This document shows, one piece after another, positions 47,165 through 60,217 of a stretch of 64,000 nt of DNA. Source of the DNA: Bimuria novae-zelandiae CBS 107.79 (taxonomy: Eukaryota; Ascomycota; Dothideomycetes; Pleosporales; Didymosphaeriaceae); NCBI GenBank assembly GCA_010015655.1, contig ML976671.1, positions 345,126-409,125 of the forward strand, read 5' to 3'. The notes beneath the pieces are model-generated. The model did not search any database. It was not told where the DNA came from and saw only the letters and a program-made list of their open reading frames with translations. Position numbers and translations under genes: made by a program. The first letter of the stretch is position 1; each line of letters starts with the position of its first letter.

Positions 47165-50100
47165 ACCCCAAAATCCTTCCCTATGTCATTCCATTATTAC
47201 TCCACTCCACTTGCATAGTCTGTTTTCAGCATAGCGTATTGGCTTCCTCTGGCCCTCCATCGGCTTGGGGGGCACTGTAGGGACAACTCTGCATCCTGGG
47301 CTGGGAAGCTTGTTTTCGCGTTGACTAAGCGCTCACCACTGCGCTTCGCATTCGTCATCCGCGTTTCCTTTGCGCCAAATGGCTCTTCTGAACACTTTTC
47401 GGACGGCAACGTCGACACTTCTACGCATACCTTGCTCTCCAGCATACATGGGTGGAAACCTTCTACACGTGGGACGCTGTCCAATCGGCACGCCTACTGA
47501 ACATTTTACCTTCATCACCAACGCTGCGTCACCAGACTGCGTGCGATTTTATCTGATCTTATTATTTCTTTGTGTTTGAGCATAGCAAGCGAATTTGGCA
47601 CATCTGGGATTTGGATTTTTGTTCACAATTTGTTTTCCTTTTTCTTTGATTGCTTTTTTTTTTTAGATTTGTCGTTTGAATTTGTCCCTGCAGAGCGAAG
47701 CGAGCGTGTTCCTGTTTCTGAAGCTTTCTTATGACTGAACGAAAGAAGAGGATCATGTATGCTACGACCGCCACATCATGTATATGAGGCATGAATCGCT
47801 ACTGAAGATAACCCGAGCGTTTTTGTTCTAGCTCCTGGTACCTAGGTAGTTGCTACTTCATTGGAGGACGGTTTGTTTACGGTGGAGGCTGAAAGAGTTT
47901 GCAAATAGTATCTATTGGTTTATTCAGGACATGGTAAACACTGTACGCCTGTCCGTAAGAGACGACTTCACGATCCACACTTCACGATACGCTACGTTTA
48001 ATGACGACGGGGAAAGAGAGATACCACGACGCTGTTTGCCTTTCGCATTCACTTCTCACTGTTTGTTTTCGGAGGAAGATCTATAGGCATCGCCGTTACT
48101 GGCTGGTTATCCTATACAATCAATCTGCGTTCATACGCTGCGTTCTCGCTTGCTCCTGTTGCATCCACTCCGCCACCGTGTGTCTAGATCCTGCCTCCCC
48201 ACGCTCCCCACTGGCATCCGATGCTCGGTTGCTGAGGCGGCGTACGCGCGCGCCCTGCTCCAACGGTCGCGCTTCCAAGACCTTCGCATCGCGGCGTGCC
48301 ATACACGCCTGGTACATTGCTGAACGAGAATCACAGAGGCCGCAGATGCAGGTGGGTCACTTTTCAGAAGGGTCTACAGGCTGACATGCTATGCGAGGTA
48401 CGCAGGTCAGAGCATAGCAGCACCGTGGGGCCCCGGAAGGCTATGCAGAGGCATGCAATGCACTCCACGCCGCCGGTCGGTCGCCTCGGATGGACCTTTA
48501 CTGACCTGCTGCTACAACCGCGGGACTCGCGCATCATCGGTGGGACATGATTACTTTTACCTAGTTTTACCCCACGGCATCGACGCGGCCTGGGAGAGCG
48601 CGGTGAGGGTATCCTGGAGTTGCTGGCGGAGAGAACGCATGCGTGATGGGATGATGCTCGTCAGCGCACGAAAGGTTCGCAGATTACTGCCTTGGATTCA
48701 GCGCTCGGTGGAGCGTCAAACACTACCCCCACAGGACCGCGTGCATTTCCTCGTTCCGCGTCTAGACGTACGACATCGTCGTCATGGCACTCCCCAAACC
48801 CATTTTTCTCACCGAGCTACGAGCCGTTTCTCGGGCAGACGCCAGATCAACCTGGACAGTGGCTCAACCCACATGTACCCACCACGTGCGCAGTGATACT
48901 GTTTCAGAATATCGGACCTTTTAAGGCAGAGTCACGATTTTATTGAATTACGAGTTCTTGGGCATCCGATAGGGTGGAGGGGGTGAATATCGAGCACATC
49001 ACTGCAGGGGGAGGGTGAGTGACCCACCCATCATCGGCGGTGCATCATCTGGGACGGCCAGAGACATGTGGACCGCGGCTGTGCTATTGTGGAGAAAAGG
49101 GTCCCGACGACATGCCGTCCAGAGCGTATAGCTGCTCGTTCGTGAACGTTTCCCACGGACCGAGATGTTATAATTCGAATCTACAGGTGCGGGTGCGCAT
49201 GTACAGGGCCCTGTAAGCAGAAAGTTGCACAGCAGCAGGAGGGGAGTTTTTTGGACACGCCGTTATCGTACCACAACATCGTATACGAGGCTTACTTTCC
49301 CCACAATCTTGTTCGTTGCACGCACCAGTGAGAGTACGCAGTCTTTCGGCAGATGCAAGGATAGGCTGAGGGCAAGCCACACCCCACTCGCACCTGAGGA
49401 TGTTTATCATTAAGCTTTCCGCATCCAGGGCTGAGCGCCGACGTAGCAGTCAGGTGTATAAGCAGCGCACGGCAACAGCAAGACGGCAGGGCAGCCGAGC
49501 CTAGTTCAGTATACGAATCGGAGAGACAGTGTCTCAGCCAGTGGCTGTTGGCATCTGGTTAATCTGATCGATCAATAGATAATGATTGAATGGACGTAGC
49601 ACTAGCATGGGGTATGTGTATCCGACACCGCAATGGAGGTGCACTCTCTGGTTCCGGACTGTGTAGTTGATGTGCTGAGCATCTGACGCCGAACTTTATG
49701 ATGAAGCAGCCAAGGCAGCTAGGCCCCAGTAGGATGTGCATCCGGAAGCGCAAGCGTCGTCGTCGCTTATTTCGGATTGTACTTGTCTTTCCATATCCTG
49801 TTATAGAAGAGTTAGCACGTGCGTTGTAACAACTGGTACACGTCTACCCGGGGTCGGCATTTCTTTCTCCTCCAGGTAGAGTAGCATCATGTCGTCTCGT
49901 CCCATGCCGCACCTCGCACCCGTCATATCATGTCATGGCCGTCGACCTTCCGCATGTTTCGCACGCCTTCAATAATCCAAGCAACACGCACACACACCTC
50001 CGTTGACACCAACGCACCCGGTTATTGTGTGTCCTACGCGGAGCCAGCGACAGCGCGCCACGTGTATGCGCTCAACACGAGCCGGTGGACCCAAGGTAGC

Positions 50101-50536
50101 GACACCGTCCACACCCACGTCCGCGGCTGCGTCTGCCACTGGTATGACAGGCGGAATACGGGTGATGTGATATGACAGGTTGGCAGGGCCTGCCACGGCG
50201 TGGTGGGGTGTGACTTGTGTTGCTGCGGTCAGGACCGTACCGGTTCCCTCTGAGCCCCGGTAGGTCCCTCTGGCGTAAGCGAAGGATGGGTGTTTTGGGG
50301 GCGCGACGGCCAATCGATGGCGCTTGGCATATGCGCGTTGGAACGCTATGAGTTGGGTGTGGTAGGCCTGGCTCGAGTGATGACCGGCGAGATCTTGATC
50401 TTGTGGTGTTGCGATATTATGATGTTTTCACTCCTTTCGTATGCGGTAGATGTGCCTTGGAAGGAGACGGAGATCGACGGCGGCGGCGCGAGATCGCGAT
50501 ACTGAAGAAAAACGGGATAGGAAAGAAAGGGCCTGC
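47165..50536. other. Long intergenic region downstream of the bZIP gene
   Basis: 3.4 kb with no recognised gene, transposon or array. T-rich stretches near 47650 are unremarkable. Together with the upstream gap it leaves the bZIP gene alone in about 9 kb. Confidence 0.5.
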
Positions 50537-51960
50537 TTACCATGAGTTGCCTACTTCTGGCTGCCCTATCTTGGACTCCCTGAGGCGGAGGAACTGGGCC
50601 GCTTTGAACTGCGAGGCGTGGTTAACAACTGTCAGCCGCAACGCCTTCCTAATGCAATCCCTGGATGCTGCCCAACAAATGAGGCTGAGCGCTGGAGATG
50701 ATAATGCGATACCGATGTGTCTCAGTGAAAATGCTCCGCGTGATGGTGCGATCAAATCTATCGATGCTGACCGTTCCCAACGCTTTGCAGATACAGCCTT
50801 GAGACAGACCGGTGAAGTCGCTGTACGACGGAGAAAAGCTCTCGCAAATGGCGAAGAACTACCGACTTGGAGACCATCCCCGTCCAGCTCGTGAGCAGAG
50901 AGATAAAGCAGCCCAGCTTGCAGAAACAATAACAAAGAGGAAAGTTGTAGAGACGTACCTTGTCTTTCTTCGTCCCAAACCCCTCCACATAACACCATGC
51001 CACCTCACTCATTGCGTCCGTGTCTCCCAGATTCGCTGCAGTCTCATAATACTGCTTCGCCGCAACCGGGTCCTTTTTCACACCCCACCCGTTCCTGAAA
51101 CAATTCCCAAGCTCAAATATTGCAATGGTCAACTCTCCTTTCGCCGCGCCGCCCTTCTTCATGCCGGCTTGCAGAGCCAATCTCTCAACTTCGGCACTGT
51201 TGGAGGCCGCATTGCGGAGGTACTGAAGACCAAGCTCCTGGTTCACTTCACAGCCCCAGCCGTGCCGCAAAGCGAGGCCGTAGAGGACTTCCGCGAGGGC
51301 TTGATTGGGACCCTTCGTATCCGCGACCTCGCCAAACTTCTTGGTAGACTTCACGAAGTCGCCCTCTTTGTGAAGGTCTATTGCGTCTTGGAACTTCTGC
51401 TCAGGCGATTCGGGATCGTGGCCGGCGGTTGCATCAAAACTGTTGCTCCTGCTCGGTCCATTTCGCGATCCCGAACTCATGGGATTATTGACCTCAATGG
51501 TAGGCGTAGTCCCTCCGCTCTTCAGCACTGTCCCCTCCACCAACATCGTAGCCCGCTTCTCCCACCGCGCCTCCTCCTCCTCATTCCGCGCGACGCCGTC
51601 GCCGCCTACCTCCGGAAGGTCCTGCGGCACATTGACGCTGCTCCCGCTCCTGCTCCTTCCGAAATGTAGTTTGTGTCCTCCATCGCTCTTCCCTCTTTCC
51701 GCCCCTGGACCCGCTTGCCCTGCATTGCTGTGCCTCCTGAGTTTGCCCTTGAGACCACTGCGTGGTGCTTCGGGTGCCAGGTGGGTTTCGCGCTGAGGGT
51801 CACCGGGAAAGGCAGGTGGCTCGATAGATTCGCGCGTGGTGGTGGTGCTGCGGTAGAATTGGAACTCTGGGACGTCTGGCGAGAGTGTGGGGCCTTTCTC
51901 TGGGGCGTCGGAGGACGTCCTGACTCTGTCCTTCTTCTTGAGCAGATCTTTGAGCGGCAT
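50537..51960 (-). CDS. Sel1-repeat (TPR-like) protein
   Basis: Two exons (51960-50959, 50608-50537) give about 357 residues. The N-terminal half is low-complexity (Ser, Gly, Arg and Pro) and includes a basic RSRSGSS region. The C-terminal half has three Sel1-like repeats (for example LYGLALRHGWGCEVNQELGLQYLRNAA and LGNCFRNGWGVKKDPVAAKQYYETAA), ending KAAQFLRLRESKIGQPEVGNSW. The 350-nt intron (GTACGT...CGCAG) is long for this window but gives a clean phase-0 junction. A second, less likely model splices GTAAGC at 50541 to a further exon ending near 50417. Sel1 proteins scaffold signalling or ER complexes; the partner is unknown. Confidence 0.75.
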
Positions 51961-52906
51961 TGTGCTCGTATAAGTTCAAATGACAGTCTAGTGAGCGTTG
52001 AGGTGATGCGTATGCGGCTGGTCTCGTGTTGTCGCGAGTGTCAGGGGAATGCAGCGTGCGGGGGCTGCTGAGAGAGTCGCTACCGGATTCTAAGTGTCGT
52101 CTTATACCGTCGTAGATTTCGGGTGAGAGTAATATCATGCATCGGAGGTGAGTTTGTAGACTCTGCAGGCAATTCGATGTATGCGAACTGCGGCTGTGCT
52201 TGGCTCTGCAAATCGCCTCAGCCTCCGACATCAGCTCAGCGCTTAAGAAATTCGACCAATTCAGCTGTTGCCTTGAGATTTGCTGACGCCCCAACGCATG
52301 TCCAAACATCTTTCTCGAAATGCGCGCTATTAGCATACGGATTCCCCGTCATTTATAATCAAGAAAACGCCTGAATTTCCATCCAGGGACACCAATGGAA
52401 CGAGTGCATCCAAGTGTGGGCCTCGCATCACATACCACGCAAAAACGGTCATTGTCATGGCTCGAACACGGTGCGCACGGCGTTCATTCACTTGGGAGCA
52501 TGAAGAGATGATCAATCGTGAAATAATTTGATTTTTGTTTTTTTGGTATGTTCAATGGATCTGCAACGCTCGGCAACTCTGTCAAAGCTGCGCGATCTTC
52601 CGAGGCAGAGATGTTCGGGGTATTAGGGTGGTTCTCACAACAGAGAAACACCAAATACCAAAAGCCATCAGTGTACAAGAAAGACTGGGTTCGACACAGA
52701 TTGCTCGAGCGGGTATCACAATGCGTCTAGAACGCCTCAACTCCCCTCTCAATCCGCTGCCAACACCAAGTATATCTGGTGGAAAGTTCATGGTAGTTAC
52801 TTACCTCGATCACCGAAAACGATCAAGCCAATAAGAGTTTGTATGCAACAAGAATATTAGGAAAGAACCAGACGAGAAGGACCAGGGCACCTACATGGTT
52901 ACACGG
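51961..52906. other. Intergenic region
   Basis: 945 bp. No gene was supported; small ORFs are present on both strands. Confidence 0.55.
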
Positions 52907-54156
52907 TCAATGTACAGAGGTTGGCGACCAGTCCTGGGATTCGAATGCAACGTAGTCATGTTGTTGCGTGATGGAATGTGTTTGGTTTTCATGTGGAGAG
53001 CTTGGAGGATCTCGAATATCCGTGCCATCAAAATGTACTGAGCTCCCAGGAGACGGTGTTCTCACGCTAGAAGATCCACGTGCAGCAGCCTTCATGCGGG
53101 CCGCGTGATGAACGTGCTTCAGCGGACACTGATCCCCCGCAGCACAAACCCCCGTGTTGGCGAAGTCTGGGCATTCGTACACATGGAGAAAGGTGCAAGC
53201 CTCTCCATCCTGGCAGTAGCCCAGTTTTCCGAAGGACGCGCAGACCGGCGCATGTCTGTCAATTTGGACATGGGCAAACATGCAAGGGGAATTAGTGCAT
53301 CGATTTTCCAGGAAGTAGATGCAGTGTGGGGTGTTCTCCGGGGTAGCATCGTGTGACAACGGGCAGAGCGTGTCCTTTGTACAAGCGTGCTTGTATAAAA
53401 ACTGCTTGCAGAGCGCTAGCTTGTTGATGTCGTGCGCATCGGGGCATCGAACGCGAGCGCATTTACCTGTGAGACATTAGGCACCAAAATACGCATGGGC
53501 ACTGTACCAGGGTCGAAATCCAGTGTAAGATACCTGTGGACGTGAAGTTCTGGCATAACGCATTTGACCGTGCCCTCCTATTGTTTCGCTGTTGTCCGCA
53601 GTCAACATTCATCCAGAAATCGCGACACATTGATGAGCGATCCTACCGAAGCGGCCGACGGATACGGTTGGTGGGTTCCTAAGCCCCTATCTCGTCGATA
53701 TCGAGGCCGTCCACGTTGGGGACCAACGGTATTCCCGTCTGGAGACGATTGGTGGTCTTCGTTCGAATCGACGTCGGGCGTATCGCTGAGAGAGCTCGAT
53801 GCGCGGCGGAAACCGACAATCGCCCCATGGCTTTTGTTCGTCAGGTTGTAGGAGGGGGTGCCCAGTAGGCCTTGCTCGCGGAGGTCTGCCATCTTGTGGC
53901 CCATGATATAGCCTGTGGAGAATGAGCTGGTCGTTGGGCCTTCAAGTTCTTACCGCACTGGGATGAAAGACAAAATCGTTGAGGCAGTCTGCTTGTGCAT
54001 TGCCTATCCCAAGACACCAGTGTACTAAATTGATTTCGACGCAGTGCTATCTAACGTACTATTGAGCTCGGCCTGCGCAATGAAGCGCTTCTCCGGAGTG
54101 TCCAGAAGTGCGATCTCGTCGGTCGTATACGGCGGAGGTCCAACTGGGCGCGACAT
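52907..54156 (-). CDS. CCCH zinc-finger protein with five fingers (ZC3H3-like)
   Basis: Four exons (54156-54060, 53912-53629, 53588-53534, 53466-52907) join in frame to about 331 residues. Five C-X7/8-C-X4/5-C-X3-H fingers stand in a row, for example CQNFTSTGKCARVRCPDAH and CASFGKLGYCQDGEACTFLH, the fifth ending in CPLKH. Intron 1 (147 nt) joins AELNS to YIMGHKMADL; intron 2 (40 nt) is very short; intron 3 splits the first finger. ZC3H3 proteins of this pattern bind RNA and take part in mRNA 3'-end processing and polyadenylation or export (Drosophila ZC3H3, yeast Yth1-like proteins). The N-terminal ~130 residues are basic and Ser-rich. The gene is in tandem behind NOC4 with a 304-bp gap. Confidence 0.8.
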
Positions 54157-54460
54157 GTTGTCGACGACGCGGGGTGACAAAGAGAGGAATATCTGGGCAA
54201 GTTGCAACCTCGAGCAGGTCGCGCTAAAGTTTAGCGCCACTGCCCATGCACCCGCGCGTCCCGCTGTCACGTGCAGAATTTGGATCCATTCTAAGGTCCC
54301 ACGTTCCAACGTTACACCTCGTTCTACTCGGACAGTTTGGAACATGATAGCGGGTTGTGTTGCTCCAGGATACTTCATAGATATTCTATCTTTGCGAGCG
54401 CCGGTCCACCCGGTGTTAAGCAAGATTGTGCAGCACCTTTCAACCTCTGCCTTTTTCTAT

Positions 54461-56155
54461 CTACTTCGTATCATGTACAAGTGTCAGGAGGTTACCGAGT
54501 GAATTGAGCCCATCCTCGGCCGTGAAAATTCGCTTTGGTATCTCAAATTCGATCTCAGGATCTTTCTTCAGTTCTCTGTTCAATTCCGTGTCAAGAAGCT
54601 AAAATGAGAGTCAGCCAAAGTAAAGTCACATTGCCCGAGATGCACTTACCGCTGTATAAGAATGATCTAAAAAGTCCTCCAAATTATACGATCGCTTCGT
54701 GAACTGCTCTGATATGATCTTGGCCAACGTTGCAACGTTCGGATGATAGTGCGATTGGAGCGTTTCAAGCTCCCACACGCTACTCTCGATGGCGTTTGTC
54801 AGAAGAGGATCCGGCTCGTCCATGTCGAACGGATCTTCCATGCCCTCCTCTTCGATCTCACGCTTCTGCTCCGGATCTCGTATCTCTCTGTGCATCATGA
54901 ATGTGCACGCCGGGTGGCGCTTGAACGTGTTATACACCCAAGGAACTACAACAACGATGCCCGCTGGTGGTGCGTATAACGCTAATCGTGACAATCGCTT
55001 GATGAAGCTTGCTACAAGGGTTGCTGGTAAATGCGTGGATGACATAAAGGTGTCCAGCAATCTGAAGAAGCGGGATCGGTGTTTCGAGTGCAACAAGCCA
55101 TCGTCCAGTAATGAATATAGTTTTTGGTAAAAGGATGGATAGTCGAGGTTCTTCTCGGAGATCAGATAATACAGTCCGGAAAGTGCGAGTAGAGAGGTTG
55201 CGCCGCCGACATCGTACGAGTCGGTCAAGAAGTCCATGAGCATTTCAGGCTGAGGAAACCATGGCGCAATTTGGTGTGAGAAAACCGTGAGCACAATTTT
55301 TCGTTGCTCCTTTGTTATGCCTGATCGCAGAGCTGCCAGCCATGCTTCCTGCGCTTTCGATTTGTATGAGCTCAGAGATGGCACTGGACTCTTCCCGTGC
55401 ACGTCAGTGTATAAGTTCTGAATATCATCGTTGAATTTGGGAACGGCCTCGAGGCTGAGTAGTAGTGACAGGCTGTTGGAAGCCACGCGCTGCTTTTCTG
55501 ACTTATCAAGATCGGACTGAAGAAGATATTTGATCGACCGGAAGGTAAAATATCGAATATCGTCAAAGGCGCCAAAGTACTTCTCTGCAAACTCGTCTCT
55601 TGAACCATCGTCTTCCGGTAGTAGTAGAAGCGTATCCACCGTCTTGGAAAGCGGGCTGTTCTTGATACTGAAATCTTTCCGAGCCTTCGATTCTTCCTTT
55701 ACCAGCCGCAGAAGTAAGGTGAGCGCCACCGACTGTTTCGACGGGTTCTCGCTGTGCAGGAAGTGACCCAGCAGCACATCGATGTACTCCCGATAGCGTT
55801 CCTTCAACCAAGCCACGATCACGGTCTCACTCTCGGTCATCCACTTGCTCTTGACCATGTCTCCGGTAGAAAGTAGCCTCGTGAACACTCGACATAGTGC
55901 GACGGCCGCGAGTATAGTGGCTTCGTGGGCGGTATCTGAGGCTTTCGCAAGCTTCAAAAGAGTTGCAATATTATTGTAATACTTTCGTGACTCTAGTATC
56001 TGCGTTTCTAGGCGCAAAATTTCTTCTTGCGGGTCGTCCTCTTCGTCGCTCGATGGCTTCTGGCGGGGTTTCGATTTGGTCGCGCGGCCCTCTGCTTTCC
56101 CGGACACCCTCTTTCTCTTGACACCGGCTACGGCAGCAGCCTTTGCACCTAGCAT
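54461..56155 (-). CDS. NOC4: Nucleolar complex protein 4 (CBF/Mak21 family)
   Basis: Two exons (56155-54650, 54598-54461) give about 547 residues. The N-terminus is basic and Lys/Arg-rich (MLGAKAAAVAGVKRKRVSGKAEG), consistent with nucleolar targeting. The CBF/Mak21 domain is visible in SGLYYLISEKNLDYPSFYQKLYSLL, then HRSRFFRLLDTFMSSTHLPA and AGIVVVVPWVYNTFKRHPAC. The acidic DPFDMDEPDPLLTNAIESS and HPNVATLAKIISEQFTKRSY segments are typical of Noc4 C-termini. Exon 2 adds LLDTELNRELKKDPEIEFE. Noc4 partners Nop14 and acts in 40S pre-ribosome maturation. Confidence 0.92.
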
Positions 56156-56348
56156 TCCGGCGGTAGGGTGACAACTCGGTGTTGAGTGGTGGTAATGGTG
56201 TGTTCCTGGTCGCACCTGCGGTTCATGAACTTTTTCGAAGCTGCGGCCCGTGTTCGGCTAGTTTAGGCTTGGCGCGTTGATTCTGCACCAACGAAGCTCA
56301 CAACTCCATCAACGGCACCTCCAAACCTCCCCACTCTCATCCACAGCA
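56156..56348. promoter_or_regulatory. Short divergent promoter of NOC4 and ATP4
   Basis: Only 193 bp separate the two start codons. It must drive both a ribosome-assembly gene and an ATP-synthase gene, which suggests shared growth-linked control. No specific site was identified. Confidence 0.6.
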
Positions 56349-57259
56349 ATGGCTTCTCGTCTGGCAAGGAGTGCGGTCGGTACGTACAAGCTCCCCGACG
56401 CCATTCTGGTGCCATTGGCCTCGAAACTCACCCGCTACAGGCGCCGCACGTCTCCGTCCATCGCTCCCTCTTCGCACCTTCCCCAACATCACGGCCCAGA
56501 TCACGCCTGCCCGCTACCAGTCCAACACGCCGCAGGAGGACCCCAAGAAGAAGGCGCAGTCCCTGCTCGATGCGATCCCCGTGCCCGGCAATAGCCTGGC
56601 CACCAAGGCCGCCGTGCTCTCCGCCGCCGGCGGTGTCGGCGTCTTCGCCATCAGCAACGAGCTATACGTCGTCAATGAGGAATCCGTCGTCGCCCTTTCG
56701 CTGCTCACCATCTTCTGGGCTGTCGCCAAGTACGCCGGCCCGGCCTGGTCCGACTATGCGCAGCAGCAGATCGACAAGATCTCCGGCATCTTGAACTCGG
56801 CCCGCGCCGACCACACTGCCGCTGTCAAGCAGCGCATTGAGAGCGTCCAGGACCTCGGTGGTGTCATTGACATTACCAAGAACCTCTTCGCGGTCTCCAA
56901 GGTACGGCATTGGAGATGAAGGGATAGAGAAACGTCCGCTGGACCGATGGGCTGACTCCTGTCCAGGAAACCGCTCAGCTTGAGGCTCAGGCCTACGAGC
57001 TCGAGCAGAAGACGGCCATCGCCCACGAGGCCAAGACCGTCCTTGACTCGTGGGTCCGCTACGAGGGCCAGGTCAAGCAAAGGCAGCAGAAGGAGCTCGC
57101 TGAGAGCATCATTGCCAAGATTGAGAAGGAGCTTGAGAACCCCAAAACCCTCAAGCAGATTCTTGACCAGAGCGTCGCCGACGTTGAGAGTACGTCATAC
57201 TTCTGCTTTCGACTGTACCACGCTGACAGCTCCCAGGGATCGTTTCGCAAAAGGCATAA
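56349..57259 (+). CDS. ATP4: Mitochondrial ATP synthase subunit 4 (subunit b)
   Basis: Four exons (56349-56379, 56441-56901, 56967-57189, 57237-57259) give about 245 residues. The presequence is MASRLARSAVGAARLRPSLPLRTF with no acidic residue. Two hydrophobic segments follow (AAVLSAAGGVGVFAISNELYVV and VALSLLTIFWAVAKYAGPAW), then the long charged helix of the peripheral stalk (LEAQAYELEQKTAIAHEAKTVL). The last exon encodes only RIVSQKA and a stop; a phase-1 intron (GTACGT...CCCAG) precedes it. The product is the b subunit of the F1FO-ATP synthase stator in the inner mitochondrial membrane. Confidence 0.95.
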
Positions 57260-57734
57260 GCTACCTGAAACCTTTCTTTTCTGGTCAACTAGCATCACCC
57301 AATGTTACATAAATCTGTGCTATAGTCGATAGGGTCGGATAGATGACCCAAAGTCAATTTCATTGGTTCAAGTATTTATGTCCCACTGAAAGAGTTCCGA
57401 ATGCCCAGAAAAACATGTTCTTTCTGGATTCACGGAGTACCCAGTCTGTCCATGATCAACCCTTCATGACCCCAATGCAACGTTTTGTACGACTAAAAAC
57501 TACAAGGAACACGATTGAAAAAACCTAGTGCGTCGACTAACCCAGTTGGGGAAAAAGAGATCGCTCGAACAAATGACGGTTGTCAAGCGTGGGTGGGCTT
57601 GCGGTTCTATACAAGTGTCCATGGTCGATCACACACCTTTCACTGGATAACTTTGGATGGATTAATAAATCCTGGGTTCATCGAGCAATTACGACCGAAG
57701 AGGTACATGCGTAACTCGAAAATTATGGCACGAT
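57260..57734. other. Intergenic region between convergent genes
   Basis: 475 bp between ATP4 and the hydrolase-like gene. No feature was recognised. Confidence 0.55.
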
Positions 57735-59153
57735 TCAATCCTCCGGCGAGCCTCCATTTCTATACAGCCACAGCCTCGAACAATCCCTCACCCTCGGCGT
57801 CACCCGCCTTGCTGCTACTGGCCAACTCCTCGCCAAATCGCTAACGCCGTTCCCCCTATCCTTCACAATTGCGCCATCCATCGCCTCCTCACCGCCCAAA
57901 AGCATTTCCACGTACCCCTCCCTCACCCTTTCCATCGCACCATCACTCGTGAACCTCACGTTCATGTCCATAAAGCTGTTATGCTCTCTCACGCGCATGT
58001 TCTGGTCCAGTGGGAAAATAGAATTTAGGTAGTGCTGGTTCAGCAGGTGGCCGGTCCCTGGACGGATGAACACACGGCCGGCATACCGGCTGGGGAGGGG
58101 CGCGAAGTGCAAGACGCCCCAGCGGGCGACGAACTCGCCCGCAGCAGCGTAGTGCTCTATGTGGCGGACCGCATAGTGATTCCTTGTCGTTGAAGTCGCG
58201 ATCTGTGTGTCGCCATTCGTTGCTGCGGAAGATCGGAATTGAGAATGTCGCAGTGGGTTGTTGAAGTGGTTCGCTGCAGAACCGAAGCTGTAGATTTCGA
58301 GTTTGTTCACGGTGTCGTGGGGTACTGGTTTTTGTCAATCATATCGCTTTTGTCGCACGGGAAGGTAGGAGTGAGACGTACATTCTGTTAACAGCCAGTC
58401 CAGGATCAAACTGCCCTCTATGCCGCCTTGGCTATGCAGTATCAAGACGACTTTCTTATTCTTTTCGTCCAAGAGGCTGTTCTTGATGGTGACGTACGAA
58501 CGGCGTATGTCATATGTTGCGTAGTCAAAGTCGCGCTCGACAATGCACTGCAGAAGGTCGAAGAGGATGCCGTAGGTGCGATTGTGCACGCCGGTTATCG
58601 GTCGCCGGAAGGTGTATGCCAGCCGGTCGAGGTTCGACTGCAGCCAGTGCTTTCCAATGGACACGCCGTTGAGGTAGATCCAGCATTCCCCAGCATGCCT
58701 CTTTCCTTCTTCACCAAGATCCACGGTGCTGTGTAGCACATCCTCGGTGCCGTTGAGGAGGAGAGCCGTTATCCATGTCACCGCGTATACGGCTGCTAAG
58801 TACAGGATGACCCCCCACAAGGGAAGTAGGATGAGGAAGGGCAGGCTTAGGAGGACCAGTGACTGGAAAATGATGAGAAATCCGTGAAGAGCAAGAGAGA
58901 TGAGGTTTGGCAGTGAGGGGTACAGCTCATCCAGCGCGCTGCTTCGCCATCTCGTAACCGGAATAAGGATGCCTGGAAGCGACCACGCAAGTGAAAAGAA
59001 GAGTCTAATATCAGCCAGACAAAGGAGAAGGGGTGAGCCGGTATAAGGTATCGGTGAGGGAGCTGTGTGGGAATTTAGAAACTGCCGAGGAATGATGTTC
59101 AGGTCACCAAAGACAATAGGAGAAAAGTCTGAAAGCTTGCTGTTTAGTGCCAT
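57735..59153 (-). CDS. Membrane-bound alpha/beta-hydrolase-like fungal protein
   Basis: Two exons (59153-58382, 58324-57735) give about 453 residues. The intron (GTACGT...ACCAG, 57 nt) joins WLLTEL to PHDTVNKLEIYSFG. The N-terminal half carries hydrophobic segments (for example LVLLSLPFLILLPLWGVILYLAAVYAV), so the protein is probably membrane-anchored. The segment VVLILHSQGGIEGSLILDWLL contains HSQGG, a lipase-like nucleophile elbow (GXSXG variant), with the following HYAAAGEFVARWGVL. The family is multi-copy in Dothideomycetes and Eurotiomycetes and uncharacterised. Substrate is unknown. MALNSKL was preferred as start to the in-frame ATG at 59201. Confidence 0.65.
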
Positions 59154-59338
59154 ATTGTAAGGCTGCGACGGAGGAATGAAGGTCAAAGTGTAGATCCTCA
59201 AGACCGGTTATTATATGGGACCATGTGGTCACGAGCATGTGAACAGGCGGAGAGGCTGAAACCAGGCGATGGAATGTGGATGGTACCTGGACAGGTACGG
59301 CTGCGACAAGGTTTGTCTCTCATGAGCTGGGGTACTCC

Positions 59339-59431
59339 AAGGCTGACGGTGTCATCTAAGGCTGACGGTGTCATCTAAGGCTGACGGTGTCATCCAAGAC
59401 TGTCAGTGGTGCCGTCCAAGACTTTCGGTGT
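59339..59431 (+). repeat. Short tandem repeat, 19-bp unit
   Basis: Three near-perfect copies of AAGGCTGACGGTGTCATCT lie at 59339-59395 and two degenerate copies (AAGACTGTCAGTG..., AAGACTTTCGGTG) follow. It sits upstream of the hydrolase-like gene. It is a minisatellite without coding potential. Confidence 0.75.
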
Positions 59432-60217
59432 AGATGGGTGGCTTTGGACTCTGAATTATGTGCCATATACCGCCAAATGGTCGTACACGGTTGTGTGTGG
59501 GCTCTACAACATTTTGATGCTCAACACTATTCTACCTGAGCTGAACCACGGATTTGCATACATGCAAAATCTACACAAGCACGCCGCATTTGCCTTCATG
59601 GAACCCGCCGATAAGCGCTTGCGCTTCGACATATGGCTTGTTCGCCATATCGTCGCAATACGCCGACCTCCTCTGTATTCTTGTTATTTTCGTTATCTTT
59701 GCTTTGCAACGCCGTCCTGGAGATAGTTTCGCACCACCATATTTAATACTTATCCCAATGTTAAGGTGTCAAGTGATGCACAGCAGCTGAGATGCTAGAT
59801 CGATAATCTGACACAGCCCTATCCATGTAGCGGCTGAAATGCTGAAGTGCGGTTACACTAAACGTTCGCCTGAAAAAGATACGATCATCGTGGGCGTCAC
59901 CGCTTTACGAACGCGGTGCTGGAGCAGAGTGCTGAATTATTAGCCATCTGACCGAGTTATGTCTGGTGTGCTAGCTAGCAGCTGGAAAATGTTCAGGTTA
60001 GTCGCGTGGATGCTGCAGGGCCGAGAAAGATCACGCGGTTATCGCCAGGACACAGATGACCTGTATCTGCTGTTGGAAGAGAAGCGCGCGAGCAGCGGAT
60101 GTTCGAATTCAAGAGTTCGACGCATAAATTGTGTGTTGAGTGAATGAGCGTCCGTCTCAACAGAAGTTGGGTCATTGCTGGACCACGTGGTCTCGCAGGG
60201 AATACCTTGTTCGAGTA

